A DNA stretch of 64,000 nucleotides, from contig NZ_LMXN01000003.1 of NCBI RefSeq assembly GCF_001442615.1, forward strand, positions 372,001-436,000. The letters are read 5' to 3'. The notes under the pieces were generated by a model. That model was not told where the DNA came from. It saw nothing but the letters and a program-made list of their open reading frames with translations, and ran no database searches. A program made the translations under genes and the position numbers. The stretch comes from Algoriphagus resistens. Its GTDB lineage: Bacteria > Bacteroidota > Bacteroidia > Cytophagales > Cyclobacteriaceae. Below are positions 18,329-26,883 of this stretch, in pieces (the first letter of the stretch is position 1; the number at the start of each line of letters is the position of its first letter).

Positions 18329-19402
18329 TCAAATCCCTTGATCGTTCAAAAAGTTCACGATTAACTTTGGCTTGGCCAGGGATTCAATTTTATCTTCTGC
18401 CACTAGCATAAATCCTTCATTTTCGCACCAATTTTCAAGCTCCTCAAAATTTTCTTCTTTTATTTTCATTTCTGAGAAAACGGCATTTAATCGTTGATGT
18501 GACAAAACGTGTCTGTAATTTTTTGGCAAAAGCAGAGGTTCTTCTTTTAAGGCAGAGGGAATATCCATAGTCAGAGAGGGCAGTTCTTCACTTGATTCCA
18601 CCTGAGGGAAGTCATGTAGTCCTTCCCAGATATCACCTGAAGTCCGTTTTTTCCATACCCAGCTATTTCCACACTTGATGACATAGTAATGGAAATGCCG
18701 TTCCTTAATTTTCACTTTATTGATCTTTACGGGTAGATCCGACACCATATTATGTAGTCTGGCAAAACAGGAGGTCTTGAAGGGACATGATTCGCAGTCT
18801 GGATTCCTGGGAGTACACAGCCGGGCGCCAAAATCCATCATTGCCTGATTGAATTCTCCGGGATGATCTTTTGGAATAAGCTGATTGGCCAGTGCTTCAA
18901 ATTCCTTTTTTGCTCTGGAACTTGCGATATCGGTCTCAATGCCGAAATAGCGCGCGAGTACCCGAAATACATTGCCATCCACAACCGCTTTTACTTCGCC
19001 GTAGGCAAAACTTGCAATTGCTGAGGCAGTATAGCTGCCGACTCCTTTTAATTTTAGGAGTTTGTCGTACGTATCTGGGAATTCTCCCGACATTTCAAAC
19101 CAGATACTCTTGGCGCAAGCATGGAGATTTCTCGCTCTGCTATAATACCCAAGACCCTGCCATAGTCTTAGAACTTCCTCTTCCGAAGCCAAAGCGAGAT
19201 CTTTAACTGTGGGATATGCGGTTACAAAAGCATAATAATAAGGTAATCCCTGAGCAACGCGGGTCTGCTGAAGAATGATTTCTGAGAGCCAAATTTTGTA
19301 TGGATCATCTGTTCCTCTCCATGGTAAATCTCTTGGATTTTCTCTATACCAAGTTAGTATTTGATGTGAAAAAGCCTGATATTCAGTAGTTTTATGATCC
19401 AT
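18329..19402 (-). CDS. mutY: A/G-specific adenine glycosylase
   Basis: MutY removes adenine mispaired with 8-oxoguanine. The ATG at 19402 is preferred over an in-frame TTG two codons earlier. Catalytic Glu41 is in SEIILQQTRV. The helix-hairpin-helix LKGVGSYTAS (118-127) is followed by catalytic Asp142 in VVDGNVFRVLARY. The 4Fe-4S cluster ligands are Cys196, 203, 206 and 212 (C-x6-C-x2-C-x5-C). A NUDIX-like C-terminal domain that reads 8-oxoguanine spans about 230-355. The 357-residue length is normal. It heads the leftward mutY-ssb unit and is divergent from the HU gene. Confidence 0.95.
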   Translation of the reverse strand: MDHKTTEYQAFSHQILTWYRENPRDLPWRGTDDPYKIWLSEIILQQTRVAQGLPYYYAFVTAYPTVKDLALASEEEVLRLWQGLGYYSRARNLHACAKSIWFEMSGEFPDTYDKLLKLKGVGSYTASAIASFAYGEVKAVVDGNVFRVLARYFGIETDIASSRAKKEFEALANQLIPKDHPGEFNQAMMDFGARLCTPRNPDCESCPFKTSCFARLHNMVSDLPVKINKVKIKERHFHYYVIKCGNSWVWKKRTSGDIWEGLHDFPQVESSEELPSLTMDIPSALKEEPLLLPKNYRHVLSHQRLNAVFSEMKIKEENFEELENWCENEGFMLVAEDKIESLAKPKLIVNFLNDQGI

Positions 19403-19473
19403 AGTCAATTACAATCTAATATACAAATCACGCTAATTTTTATGAATATGTTTTTTAATTACAATGGTTGTCT

Positions 19474-19481
19474 TACATTTG
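19474..19481 (+). promoter_or_regulatory. Probable -7 promoter element for the HU-type gene
   Basis: TACATTTG matches the Bacteroidota -7 consensus TAnnTTTG exactly and lies 66 bp before the GTG start of the HU gene in the divergent mutY/HU gap. No clear -33 TTG element at ideal spacing was seen, so the call rests on the -7 box alone. Confidence 0.45.
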
Positions 19482-19547
19482 CAGTCCCAAAAACACTTGG
19501 TTAATAGGTTGTTAAGCTTATTTCGTAATTTCTAAATTAATATTACA

Positions 19548-19856
19548 GTGACTAAAGCAGAAGTAATCACTAAGATTTCGGACAAGACAGGTATCCAGAA
19601 GGATGATGTAACACAAGCCATTGAGGCGTTCTTCAAAGTAGTGAAGGATTCAATGTCCGAAGGAGACAACATCTACGTGAGAGGATTTGGTAGCTTCATC
19701 AATAAGAAGAGAGCTAGAAAAATCGCACGGAACATCTCCAAAAACACAGCGATCGTTATCGACGAGCACTATATACCAGCTTTCAAGCCTTCTAAGGTGT
19801 TTGTAGAGAAGATCAAAAACAGTAAGAAAATTAAGGAACTAGCTCCTCAGGATTAA
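19548..19856 (+). CDS. HU/IHF-family DNA-binding protein
   Basis: The 102-residue protein fits the HU/IHF fold: an alpha-helical dimerisation part (TKAEVITKISDKTGIQKDDVTQAIEAFF) and the beta-arm region beginning at IYVRGFGSFINKKRARKIARN. It bends and compacts DNA and helps form nucleoprotein complexes. The start is GTG at 19548, since no ATG lies upstream in frame and the family sequence begins exactly here. A short basic extension (EKIKNSKKIKELAPQD) follows the core. It is 18 bp before the TPR gene, suggesting an operon. Confidence 0.9.
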   Translation: MTKAEVITKISDKTGIQKDDVTQAIEAFFKVVKDSMSEGDNIYVRGFGSFINKKRARKIARNISKNTAIVIDEHYIPAFKPSKVFVEKIKNSKKIKELAPQD

Positions 19857-19874
19857 TCCTGAAGAGTTTTTGAC

Positions 19875-20702
19875 ATGAAAAGATCTCAACTCATACTCAT
19901 TGCACTAGGGATCATCGCAGTTGGAGGACTGTATGTCCTTCCTAGTGTGGTGGTGGACAATGAAAGTAAGGCAGATGCAGTTTCTCAGGAAAATGAATCA
20001 ACTGCCACCTCTTCCACTGACCCGGTAGCCATGCATGAGGCTGAGTTAAGTCCTGATCAGAGGCTTCAGATAAATACGCTGAAGCTGCAGATCGCGGAGA
20101 ATTCTTCCAAAGAAGAGCTGAAATCTTCCGCAGAGGAAATCGCCGGGATCTATCAGGAACTTGGGAAGTACGATAGTGCAGGATATTATCTTAGTCTGGC
20201 GGCAGATCAGCAGTCAGACCCGGATCTAGCAGAAAAAGCAGGAAACGCCTACTATGAGGCTTTCAGCTTTGCGCTGGATGCAGAGAAAGTAAACTACACG
20301 GCCGAACAGACCCGAAAGTATTTAAGCCAGGCGTTGGATAATGATCCCACCCGGATGGATTTGAAAACCAAGATAGCGATGACTTATGTGTCCTCGTCCA
20401 ATCCAATGCAAGGAATCACGATGCTAAGAGAGATCTTAGAAGAGGATCCGCAAAATGAGGACGGGTTGTTCAATATGGGCGTGCTATCTATGCAATCAGG
20501 CCAGTACAAGCGTGCCATGGAGCGATTCGAAGAATTGATTCAATATCATCCGGACAATCTTCAGGGGCAGTTTTATTTGGGTGTGAGCTATTTCGAAGCC
20601 AATCAAAAAAACAAAGCGAAAGCCCAGTTCGAGAAAGTAAAAACGATGACTGATGATGAGATGATCCTCGGAAGTATCGAAAGCTATCTCGACAAGCTAT
20701 AA
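19875..20702 (+). CDS. Membrane-anchored tetratricopeptide repeat protein
   Basis: A single N-terminal hydrophobic segment (residues 5-24, LILIALGIIAVGGLYVLPSV) anchors or exports a 275-residue protein. The rest is helical with TPR units: AGYYLSLAADQQSDPDLAEKAGNAY, an intervening helix pair, then EDGLFNMGVLSMQSGQYKRAMERFEELIQYHPDN and LQGQFYLGVSYFEANQKNKAKAQFEK, the two clearest repeats. TPRs mediate protein contacts; the partner is unknown. It follows the HU gene by 18 bp and precedes the mS38-like gene and RNase E/G gene on the same strand, a grouping I recall as common in Cytophagales. Confidence 0.8.
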   Translation: MKRSQLILIALGIIAVGGLYVLPSVVVDNESKADAVSQENESTATSSTDPVAMHEAELSPDQRLQINTLKLQIAENSSKEELKSSAEEIAGIYQELGKYDSAGYYLSLAADQQSDPDLAEKAGNAYYEAFSFALDAEKVNYTAEQTRKYLSQALDNDPTRMDLKTKIAMTYVSSSNPMQGITMLREILEEDPQNEDGLFNMGVLSMQSGQYKRAMERFEELIQYHPDNLQGQFYLGVSYFEANQKNKAKAQFEKVKTMTDDEMILGSIESYLDKL

Positions 20703-20733
20703 ATTATTCATATCACTACTAAATCCAAAGACT

Positions 20734-20823
20734 ATGCCTTGCGGAAAGAAAAGAAAAAGACATAAGATCGCTACGCACAAGCGTAAGAAAAGACTAAGAA
20801 AAAACAGACATAAGAAGAAGTAA
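20734..20823 (+). CDS. AURKAIP1/COX24 (mS38-like) very small basic protein
   Basis: A 29-residue ORF (ATG 20734, TAA 20821-20823) encodes MPCGKKRKRHKIATHKRKKR and nine further residues ending RHKKK. About 60 percent of residues are Lys, Arg or His. The KKRKRHKxATHKRKKRLRKNRHKKK pattern matches the short AURKAIP1/COX24 domain of the mitochondrial ribosomal protein mS38 C-terminus, which in Bacteroidota occurs as a free peptide and is thought to be ribosome-associated. It sits between the TPR gene and the RNase E/G gene. Its length is below common gene-calling cutoffs. No other function is suggested. Confidence 0.85.
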   Translation: MPCGKKRKRHKIATHKRKKRLRKNRHKKK

Positions 20824-20883
20824 TACACTTCTTCTTATTGTCATTTAAGTACACGTTCATTTACATAATAATAAGACGAGATT

Positions 20884-22455
20884 TTGAGTACGGAATTGTT
20901 AATCGATTCTGCTCAAAACGGAAGTCGAATAGCCCTCCTTCAAGACAAAAGTCTGGTTGAGTTGCATTCCGAAGGAATGGACAACTCGTTTAAAGTTGGG
21001 GATATTTACCTTGGTACGGTCCGCAAAATCGTCAATGGGCTCAATGCAGCTTTCATTGACGTAGGGTATGAGAAAGACGCCTTTCTTCACTACCAGGACC
21101 TCGGGGCAAATTTCAACAGCCTGACGAAGTTCACCAAAATGGTGCGCAACAACAACTACGGCAATTATAATTTGAAGGGTTTTGAGAACGAACCTGAAAT
21201 CGACAAGATTGGAAAAATCTCCAGCCCACTGTCGAAAAATCAACAGATTTTGGTTCAGGTCGTCAAAGAACCCATTTCTACGAAGGGGCCTCGACTATCC
21301 TGTGAGCTCTCTCTACCAGGTCGCTACCTCGTGCTGGTACCTTTTTCGGATTCGGTAAACGTATCCAAGAAGATCCGCAGCAATGAGGAAAGAAGACGTC
21401 TTTTGAGACTCATCAATTCTATCAAGCCAGCCAATTTCGGAGTAATTATCCGTACTGTGGCAGAAGGTCAGTCAGTCAGTGACTTAGATAAAGACCTTCG
21501 TAATCTTCTCAGCAGTTGGGAAGAGGGCATGGCTAAATTGATGAAAGCCAAGAGTCGCGACAAAATTATCGGAGAGATGAGCATGGCTTCCTCACTTGTG
21601 AGAGACCTGCTCAACGAATCATTCGACGCAATCACCGTAGAAGAAGAATCTACTTACGATCAGATCAGATCCTACATCAGGAATATAGCTCCTGAAAAAG
21701 AAAAAATTGTCAAGCTTTACAACGGTAAAGCCAAACTATTTGAAAGTTTTGGAATAGAAAAGCAGATCAAAAGCCTGTTTGGACAGACGGTCAGCCTTCC
21801 GCAGGGAGGGTATGTGATCATAGAGCACACAGAAGCCCTGCACGTCATTGATGTGAACAGTGGTAATAAGTCCAACCAGGAAAGTGACCAGGAATCAACG
21901 GCATTAAAAACCAATCTGGTCGCCGCTAAAGAAATTGGTAGACAGCTCCGCCTCCGGGATATGGGAGGAATCATTGTGGTCGATTTTATAGACATGAAGA
22001 AGGCAGAGAATAAGAAGGCCATCTACGAAGCGATGAATAATGAGCTAAAGTCTGACAGATCTAAGCATACTGTTTTGCCTCTGAGCAAATTTGGGCTCAT
22101 GCAGATCACCAGACAGCGAGTAAGACCCGAGGTCAATATAGTGACTAAAGAGACTTGCCCGGCATGCAACGGCACCGGCAAAATCCAGGCTTCAATTTTG
22201 ATCGCCGATAAGCTGGAAAAAGACGTGGATCATATTGCTACTATCCAGAATGTGAGTAAAATACAAATTGGGCTGCATCCCTACCTGCACGCATATTTCA
22301 CTACAGGCATAATCAGCCGAAGAGTGAAGTGGTTTTTCAAGTATAATAAGTGGATAAAACTGATCAAAGATTCTTCCCTACCCGTGACGGAATACAGATT
22401 CTTAGATGAATCTGGAGAGGAAATCGAACTACAAGTAAAAAGCGAGACTGAATAG
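20884..22455 (+). CDS. rng: Ribonuclease E/G family endoribonuclease
   Basis: This 523-residue protein covers the catalytic half of RNase E/G, enzymes that process rRNA and start mRNA decay. An S1 RNA-binding domain spans about 38-130 (KVGDIYLGTVRKIVNGLNAAFIDVGYEKDAFLH). The catalytic magnesium ligands correspond to Asp323 (HVIDVNSG) and Asp367 (IVVDFIDM); the zinc-link CPAC has Cys425 and Cys428. The start is TTG at 20884, which matches the family N-terminus (MSTELLIDS). Length and absence of a long scaffold tail favour an RNase G-like form. It ends within a strong terminator. Its position beside a ribosome-linked peptide fits an RNA-processing role. Confidence 0.93.
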   Translation: MSTELLIDSAQNGSRIALLQDKSLVELHSEGMDNSFKVGDIYLGTVRKIVNGLNAAFIDVGYEKDAFLHYQDLGANFNSLTKFTKMVRNNNYGNYNLKGFENEPEIDKIGKISSPLSKNQQILVQVVKEPISTKGPRLSCELSLPGRYLVLVPFSDSVNVSKKIRSNEERRRLLRLINSIKPANFGVIIRTVAEGQSVSDLDKDLRNLLSSWEEGMAKLMKAKSRDKIIGEMSMASSLVRDLLNESFDAITVEEESTYDQIRSYIRNIAPEKEKIVKLYNGKAKLFESFGIEKQIKSLFGQTVSLPQGGYVIIEHTEALHVIDVNSGNKSNQESDQESTALKTNLVAAKEIGRQLRLRDMGGIIVVDFIDMKKAENKKAIYEAMNNELKSDRSKHTVLPLSKFGLMQITRQRVRPEVNIVTKETCPACNGTGKIQASILIADKLEKDVDHIATIQNVSKIQIGLHPYLHAYFTTGIISRRVKWFFKYNKWIKLIKDSSLPVTEYRFLDESGEEIELQVKSETE

Positions 22456-22470
22456 TCTCGCTTTTTTTAT
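22437..22470 (+). terminator. Rho-independent terminator after the RNase E/G gene
   Basis: AGCGAGACT (22441-22449), loop GAAT, AGTCTCGCT (22454-22462) and then seven T residues; flanking AAA/TTT extend the stem. The stem overlaps the TAG stop codon. Confidence 0.9.
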
Positions 22471-22562
22471 GAGATTTTTTTAACCATAAAGGTTTCGCAA
22501 AGGGCGCGGGTGTAAATTGGCTTCCATTCGTAATTTACAGAAAGAAAAACTACTTTTCTTGT

Positions 22563-23678
22563 TCAGTAGTAGCCAAATATTTTCGAAAAATCCAGTTTCG
22601 CGAAAGCTACTTCATCTTCGGAGTGAGGATAACCGATGTACAAATAGTAGCCGTCCGGGGTTGAAAAACCACGCGAAAGATGGGGCAAAATCACTTCCCC
22701 GATTTTTTCAAAATTCTTATCCAGAACCACTAGTTTAGTGAGCGGCATTTTGCCCTGATCGCGGTTTGTTTCTGTATCACTGGTTATTATGGCTTCTCGA
22801 AGGTATACCTGTCCCGTTGGATCATAATCCACCCAACTGTATACGCTACTATTACCATTTGGCAAAAAAATGGTGTTCTCACCTTTCTGCTCAGTTCTTC
22901 CAACTAAGAACTGCATTTTATCTGAGACACCTGCATAGACCCATTTTCTGAAATTTTGAGAAATGACCAGTAAAGAATCATCTGCCGGGAAGGAAATCAA
23001 GTGTAGATTGTCTGCCTCATTGTACCCATTTTGATAAGCGGCAAAAGTTGGGTCATCCAAAAATTCTACATACTTCATTGGATAGTTAAATTTTACATAG
23101 CTGATTGAGCTATCTTTTGTATCAAATTCCAATAGCCAGTTTTCATAATCTAGTAAGGATTCTTTTAGCACAAATGGGACATCGGGAATAATGATTTTCC
23201 CATCTATGTTTATAGCTTTTGTTCCCATCAACGTGTTATAATTGATTGCTAATCTTTTTGCAGGACCCTTCGGAAGATCATATCGAGATATAACGCTGCC
23301 GTATTGATCTGCTTTAATCAATTCTTGAAAAGAAACAAACCAAGCTGATGAGTCATCAGTGAAATTTACCTGCAAAAAATTGCCTATTCCATCAGGCCCT
23401 TCTGCAAAATAAAATTGGTCACGGATAAGCTTTCCCTCAGGATAGCTATATTTCATGAATCTATGTTGGCTTGAAGTCAGGAGAAATTCCTCATCACCAC
23501 TTTTTACATAGTTAAAATTTGTCCCAAGATTTTTGGTCAGCGTATCTTTTTCCAAATACAGCGTATCCACTATCAAATTCTTTAAATCGAGGACAGGTAT
23601 TTCTTTTTGAGAATTAGGTGAACAAGAAATTCCAAGTAAACTCAAGGCTAAAAAACTCAGTAGAGCAATCTTTCTCAT
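22563..23678 (-). CDS. Lipoprotein, DUF4221-type beta-propeller-like
   Basis: The start is set at ATG 23678 because it begins a lipoprotein signal peptide with lipobox LGISC (Cys about 19); an upstream in-frame start would overlap the previous gene. The mature protein (about 350 residues) is beta-rich with repeated motifs such as FYFAEGPDGIGNFLQV and LPHLSRGFSTPDGYYLYIGYPHSEDEVAFAKLDF, resembling DUF4221 lipoproteins that are abundant in Cyclobacteriaceae and predicted to form propellers. Function is unknown. It is the last gene of a leftward run that starts with a TonB-dependent receptor. Confidence 0.65.
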   Translation of the reverse strand: MRKIALLSFLALSLLGISCSPNSQKEIPVLDLKNLIVDTLYLEKDTLTKNLGTNFNYVKSGDEEFLLTSSQHRFMKYSYPEGKLIRDQFYFAEGPDGIGNFLQVNFTDDSSAWFVSFQELIKADQYGSVISRYDLPKGPAKRLAINYNTLMGTKAINIDGKIIIPDVPFVLKESLLDYENWLLEFDTKDSSISYVKFNYPMKYVEFLDDPTFAAYQNGYNEADNLHLISFPADDSLLVISQNFRKWVYAGVSDKMQFLVGRTEQKGENTIFLPNGNSSVYSWVDYDPTGQVYLREAIITSDTETNRDQGKMPLTKLVVLDKNFEKIGEVILPHLSRGFSTPDGYYLYIGYPHSEDEVAFAKLDFSKIFGYY

Positions 23679-23730
23679 AAATAGAGGATTTAGAGTGTAT
23701 TGAAATTTAAACAAATCGGCACATAAAAAC

Positions 23731-24948
23731 TTACCGCTTAATAAACTCAAACTGATCCCATTGCTCTATACTGATCAATTCCGCGTAGTTATCCACGAAA
23801 CCATAGTGCAAGAGTAACTTCTCTACGCGCAGGGTATGCGTACCTTCTTCCAAATGTGAAATATCTATTCCTGTCTGATATATTTTTTGTTTGGGAACAC
23901 CTATTCTATGCTTGGACCAGGAAGCTATTTCTATCGGCACCTCATCTATGTAAATCCGGTGAAGGTCAGCAGTCTCCCGAAGTGGCCTCCAAGCCAGGGA
24001 ATCCAGCACTTTCTTAAAATCAGAATTGAGCTCCTCGATGATTTTCCCATCCCCCTCATAGCGGGCTATGCCAAGCCTGAGATAATCGTCATTAATCTCC
24101 TCTGAAGGTATAAATGCCCGGGGATATCTAAAACCGATCTCGTGATCAGTTGCAAAATGAAGGTATTTTGCCGGCCACTCGATCTCCTTCTCAGCAATGG
24201 CCCTATCATTTCTGAACATAGAAAAATCCTGCGTGTCCGAAATAATAAGAGGAACAGCGAAAGCGAAAATCAAAACCGCATAGACTACAGCTGTCCATTT
24301 ACCTAGATTACTTTGGTAAATGGCTGAGATGGAACTGAGCATGCTTTGCACGTACCATACCTTGAACCTGGTCTTTTTTTTGCTCAGCATCAGCACCGAA
24401 AAGATGACCAGGCTAATCATTATAATCACATAAATGATGAAAAAGTTAAGGTTAAACCAAAGATAAAACCCGATCAGTAACCCCAGATATATGGTGATAA
24501 TAAGAAATAGCAGAATCAAGGAAACCGGATAGGCAAAGGTAGTACTACAGGTTTTTTCCAGTTTCAGCACCATATCAGCGGGCTTTTGGTAGCTGTAGTC
24601 TTGTGACATTTTGAATAAGTTCCGGTTGATCACACCTTTCGGATATGCGTAGCTAAGTCCTAAAAGACCCGCCCAGACGAACCTCAGACACAGATGAACA
24701 ACAAAGAAGATTTTAAAGACTGAGACAATGGTGGTGAGGTAAAACAATATCATCAGGCTGCCCAAATATCCTATGCCTACTTCCTGGATCAGATATACAG
24801 AGAACTCATAGATCTTTGCCGGAAAGACAAACAGAAAAGCAAGTGTGATGCCGGAGATGATAACTTCCGGCTCCCAGCTATTCCGCTGAAGATTTTCCAG
24901 CCAGGTGAGCTCTTCCTGCTTTCTGTCGTAATCTATTTCTTTTTTCAT
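23731..24948 (-). CDS. Polytopic membrane protein of unknown function
   Basis: This 405-residue protein has about six hydrophobic segments (near residues 30-55, 60-90, 85-105, 140-165, 165-190 and 215-235). A soluble C-terminal region of about 160 residues follows and looks beta-rich (RIYIDEVPIEIASWSKHRIGVPKQ ... LEEGTHTLRVEKLLL). The soluble part may face the periplasm. I recognise no family. It lies 37 bp after the LytTR regulator gene and 52 bp before the lipoprotein gene, so it may be a target or partner of that two-component system. Confidence 0.75.
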   Translation of the reverse strand: MKKEIDYDRKQEELTWLENLQRNSWEPEVIISGITLAFLFVFPAKIYEFSVYLIQEVGIGYLGSLMILFYLTTIVSVFKIFFVVHLCLRFVWAGLLGLSYAYPKGVINRNLFKMSQDYSYQKPADMVLKLEKTCSTTFAYPVSLILLFLIITIYLGLLIGFYLWFNLNFFIIYVIIMISLVIFSVLMLSKKKTRFKVWYVQSMLSSISAIYQSNLGKWTAVVYAVLIFAFAVPLIISDTQDFSMFRNDRAIAEKEIEWPAKYLHFATDHEIGFRYPRAFIPSEEINDDYLRLGIARYEGDGKIIEELNSDFKKVLDSLAWRPLRETADLHRIYIDEVPIEIASWSKHRIGVPKQKIYQTGIDISHLEEGTHTLRVEKLLLHYGFVDNYAELISIEQWDQFEFIKR

Positions 24949-24985
24949 TACCTAAAAAATACACTGGATTTTCCGAAAATCTAAA

Positions 24986-25738
24986 TTACTGATCCAGCCA
25001 GGATTTGAAATTCGATACTTTTTCCCGGCTTATCAAAATATCCTGATCGGAGCAGTTTTTTAATTTCACTTTTAGACGGCTGTTGGAGTAAGCAAAAATC
25101 CCGTCGATAGATTTCAAACCGCACAGGTATTTTCTGTTAAGCCGGAAGAAATCAGCAGGATTTATCTGAGCTTCTGTTTGCTCTAATGTATTCTCGATAA
25201 CATATTTTTTGCCCTCGATTGTCTGTAGAAATGTCACTCTCTCTTCGCTATAAAAATAGGAAATCTGATCTACCGGGACGCTCTGGATTTTGTCCCCGAA
25301 CTTCACCAAAAATCTGGATTTGAAGGTCAGTTTATTCGGAGAAAGCAGGCTTTTTAGCAAATCTATTTCAAGTGATGACGGAATGCTGTTGAGTTTGAAC
25401 TTATCCACAGCTCTAGCCAATTCCTTCGCATCAATTGGTTTCAATAAATAGTCTATCGCATTTACCTGAAAAGCCTTAATGGCATATTGGTCATATGCAG
25501 TAGTGAAAATAATAGGTGTGGATAAATGTACTTTTTCAAAAACCTCAAAGCTGATACCATCTGCCAATTGAATGTCGCAGAATATTAAATCCGGCTGTGA
25601 ATTAGTTGAAAACCACTGAATACATTTTGTGATGCTATCCAAATTTCCAAATATTTGAGCATCAGGATAATGCAACTTTATTTGCTTTACAAGCAGGTTA
25701 AAGGCAGGTTTTTCATCTTCTATGATTAAAATTCTCAT
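24986..25738 (-). CDS. LytTR-type response regulator
   Basis: An N-terminal receiver domain (1-120) has the acidic pair in IIEDEK, phospho-acceptor Asp55 in LIFCDIQLADG, and the conserved Lys in DYLLKPI. A C-terminal LytTR DNA-binding domain (about 140-245) includes FLVKFGDKIQSVPVDQISYF and FFRLNRKYLCG. Its ATG overlaps the kinase stop by 4 bp, showing translational coupling. It should be phosphorylated by the adjacent LytS-type kinase and bind direct-repeat sites upstream of target genes; plausible targets are the neighbouring membrane-protein and receptor genes. Confidence 0.93.
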   Translation of the reverse strand: MRILIIEDEKPAFNLLVKQIKLHYPDAQIFGNLDSITKCIQWFSTNSQPDLIFCDIQLADGISFEVFEKVHLSTPIIFTTAYDQYAIKAFQVNAIDYLLKPIDAKELARAVDKFKLNSIPSSLEIDLLKSLLSPNKLTFKSRFLVKFGDKIQSVPVDQISYFYSEERVTFLQTIEGKKYVIENTLEQTEAQINPADFFRLNRKYLCGLKSIDGIFAYSNSRLKVKLKNCSDQDILISREKVSNFKSWLDQ

Positions 25739-26808
25739 GTGGATAATTCTAAAATTGGAAGCTTTACCAAGAATTCATCTTTTGTTTGTATGACCTCCAT
25801 TTCCCGGTTAGAAATCAGTTGATATCTCATTTTTATATTTTGTAAACCTACACCTGTTGAGGACTCAGTCTGACTCGATTTTGGCTGGAAGGTATTGCTG
25901 ATCCATAAATTTTCCTGCTTTCTAAAGATGTGGATAAATAATGGGTTTTCTTCGCTTATAATATTATGTTTTATGGCGTTTTCCAAGAGCAGTTGAAGTG
26001 ATAAGGGTGGGATCATTCCAGTTTGCTCTTTGATGTCAACTGAAAATTGGAGGCTATCCTCAAATCTGATTTTCTGAAGCTCCAGGTAATTTGTAGCAAA
26101 ATCAACTTCTCTTTCCAGCTCGATCAGTTCTTCTTTTTGGGCATCAAGGACGTAGCGGTAAATGCGGGAAAGCTTCTGGATAAAAGCGGCTGATTTATCC
26201 GCATTTTCATATACCAGATTGGAAAGAACATTTAGGGAATTGAAGAGGAAATGGGGATTGAGCTGGTCTTTTAAAGACTGGTATTGGCTGGCCAGTTTTT
26301 CATTACGCAAGATCTCAGCTTCCAGTGCAGATTTTCTCCATTCGCCTAGCCATGACCAAGTAGTGAATATCGCCATAAAGACCAGCGCTACGGTCATGGG
26401 CATTTTGGTGTACAATGCGATATTCTTCCATGGAATATTGTCAGCGGTGAATTGGCCGTCTATCCAGGCGTATAAGGATATCACTAAAAAGGAAGCTAAA
26501 AACGCATATGCCATATATAGGCTCACCGTAACCAGCAATCGCTTAAAAGGATGATCAACCCAAGAGATTCTCTGATCTATAAGGTCTTCCACCCGGCTTC
26601 CTCCAAAACTCAAAACCATCGAAATGAAAAATGAAAACAAGTATTCGGGAAATAGCCCTTTTAAACCCTCTAAACTCAGAAAGCAGGATGGACAGAAATA
26701 AATCATCAGAATACTCGCAATTGCTAAGTTGATCAGCAAAAAACTTGACAATCCATACCATATTCCATTATTGGATTTATTGCAGTTTTTCTTTGAGGTA
26801 GCTGTCAT
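25735..26808 (-). CDS. LytS/YpdA-type sensor histidine kinase
   Basis: The N-terminal half has four hydrophobic segments (about 20-40, 50-70, 92-115, 135-155), suggesting a membrane-embedded sensor. The His_kinase domain has phospho-acceptor His186 in NPHFLFNSLNVLSNLV; the HATPase part contains ENAIKHN (about 270) and STGVGLQNIKMRY. There is no large periplasmic domain, so the signal is likely sensed in or near the membrane. It overlaps the LytTR regulator gene by 4 bp. Confidence 0.92.
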   Translation of the reverse strand: MTATSKKNCNKSNNGIWYGLSSFLLINLAIASILMIYFCPSCFLSLEGLKGLFPEYLFSFFISMVLSFGGSRVEDLIDQRISWVDHPFKRLLVTVSLYMAYAFLASFLVISLYAWIDGQFTADNIPWKNIALYTKMPMTVALVFMAIFTTWSWLGEWRKSALEAEILRNEKLASQYQSLKDQLNPHFLFNSLNVLSNLVYENADKSAAFIQKLSRIYRYVLDAQKEELIELEREVDFATNYLELQKIRFEDSLQFSVDIKEQTGMIPPLSLQLLLENAIKHNIISEENPLFIHIFRKQENLWISNTFQPKSSQTESSTGVGLQNIKMRYQLISNREMEVIQTKDEFLVKLPILELST

Positions 26809-26883
26809 GAACGGAATTTAGTTAAAAATAGAATTCCATTCTCCTCCGATAAGAAAGAATGGAATTACATGCCTAAGGATTTA

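Noticed and set aside
25517-25937. Three TGTGGATAA matches within 420 bp as a second DnaA-box cluster
   Set aside because: All lie within or at the junction of the kinase and regulator genes, in coding context. Spacing is wide and there is no AT-rich non-coding core.
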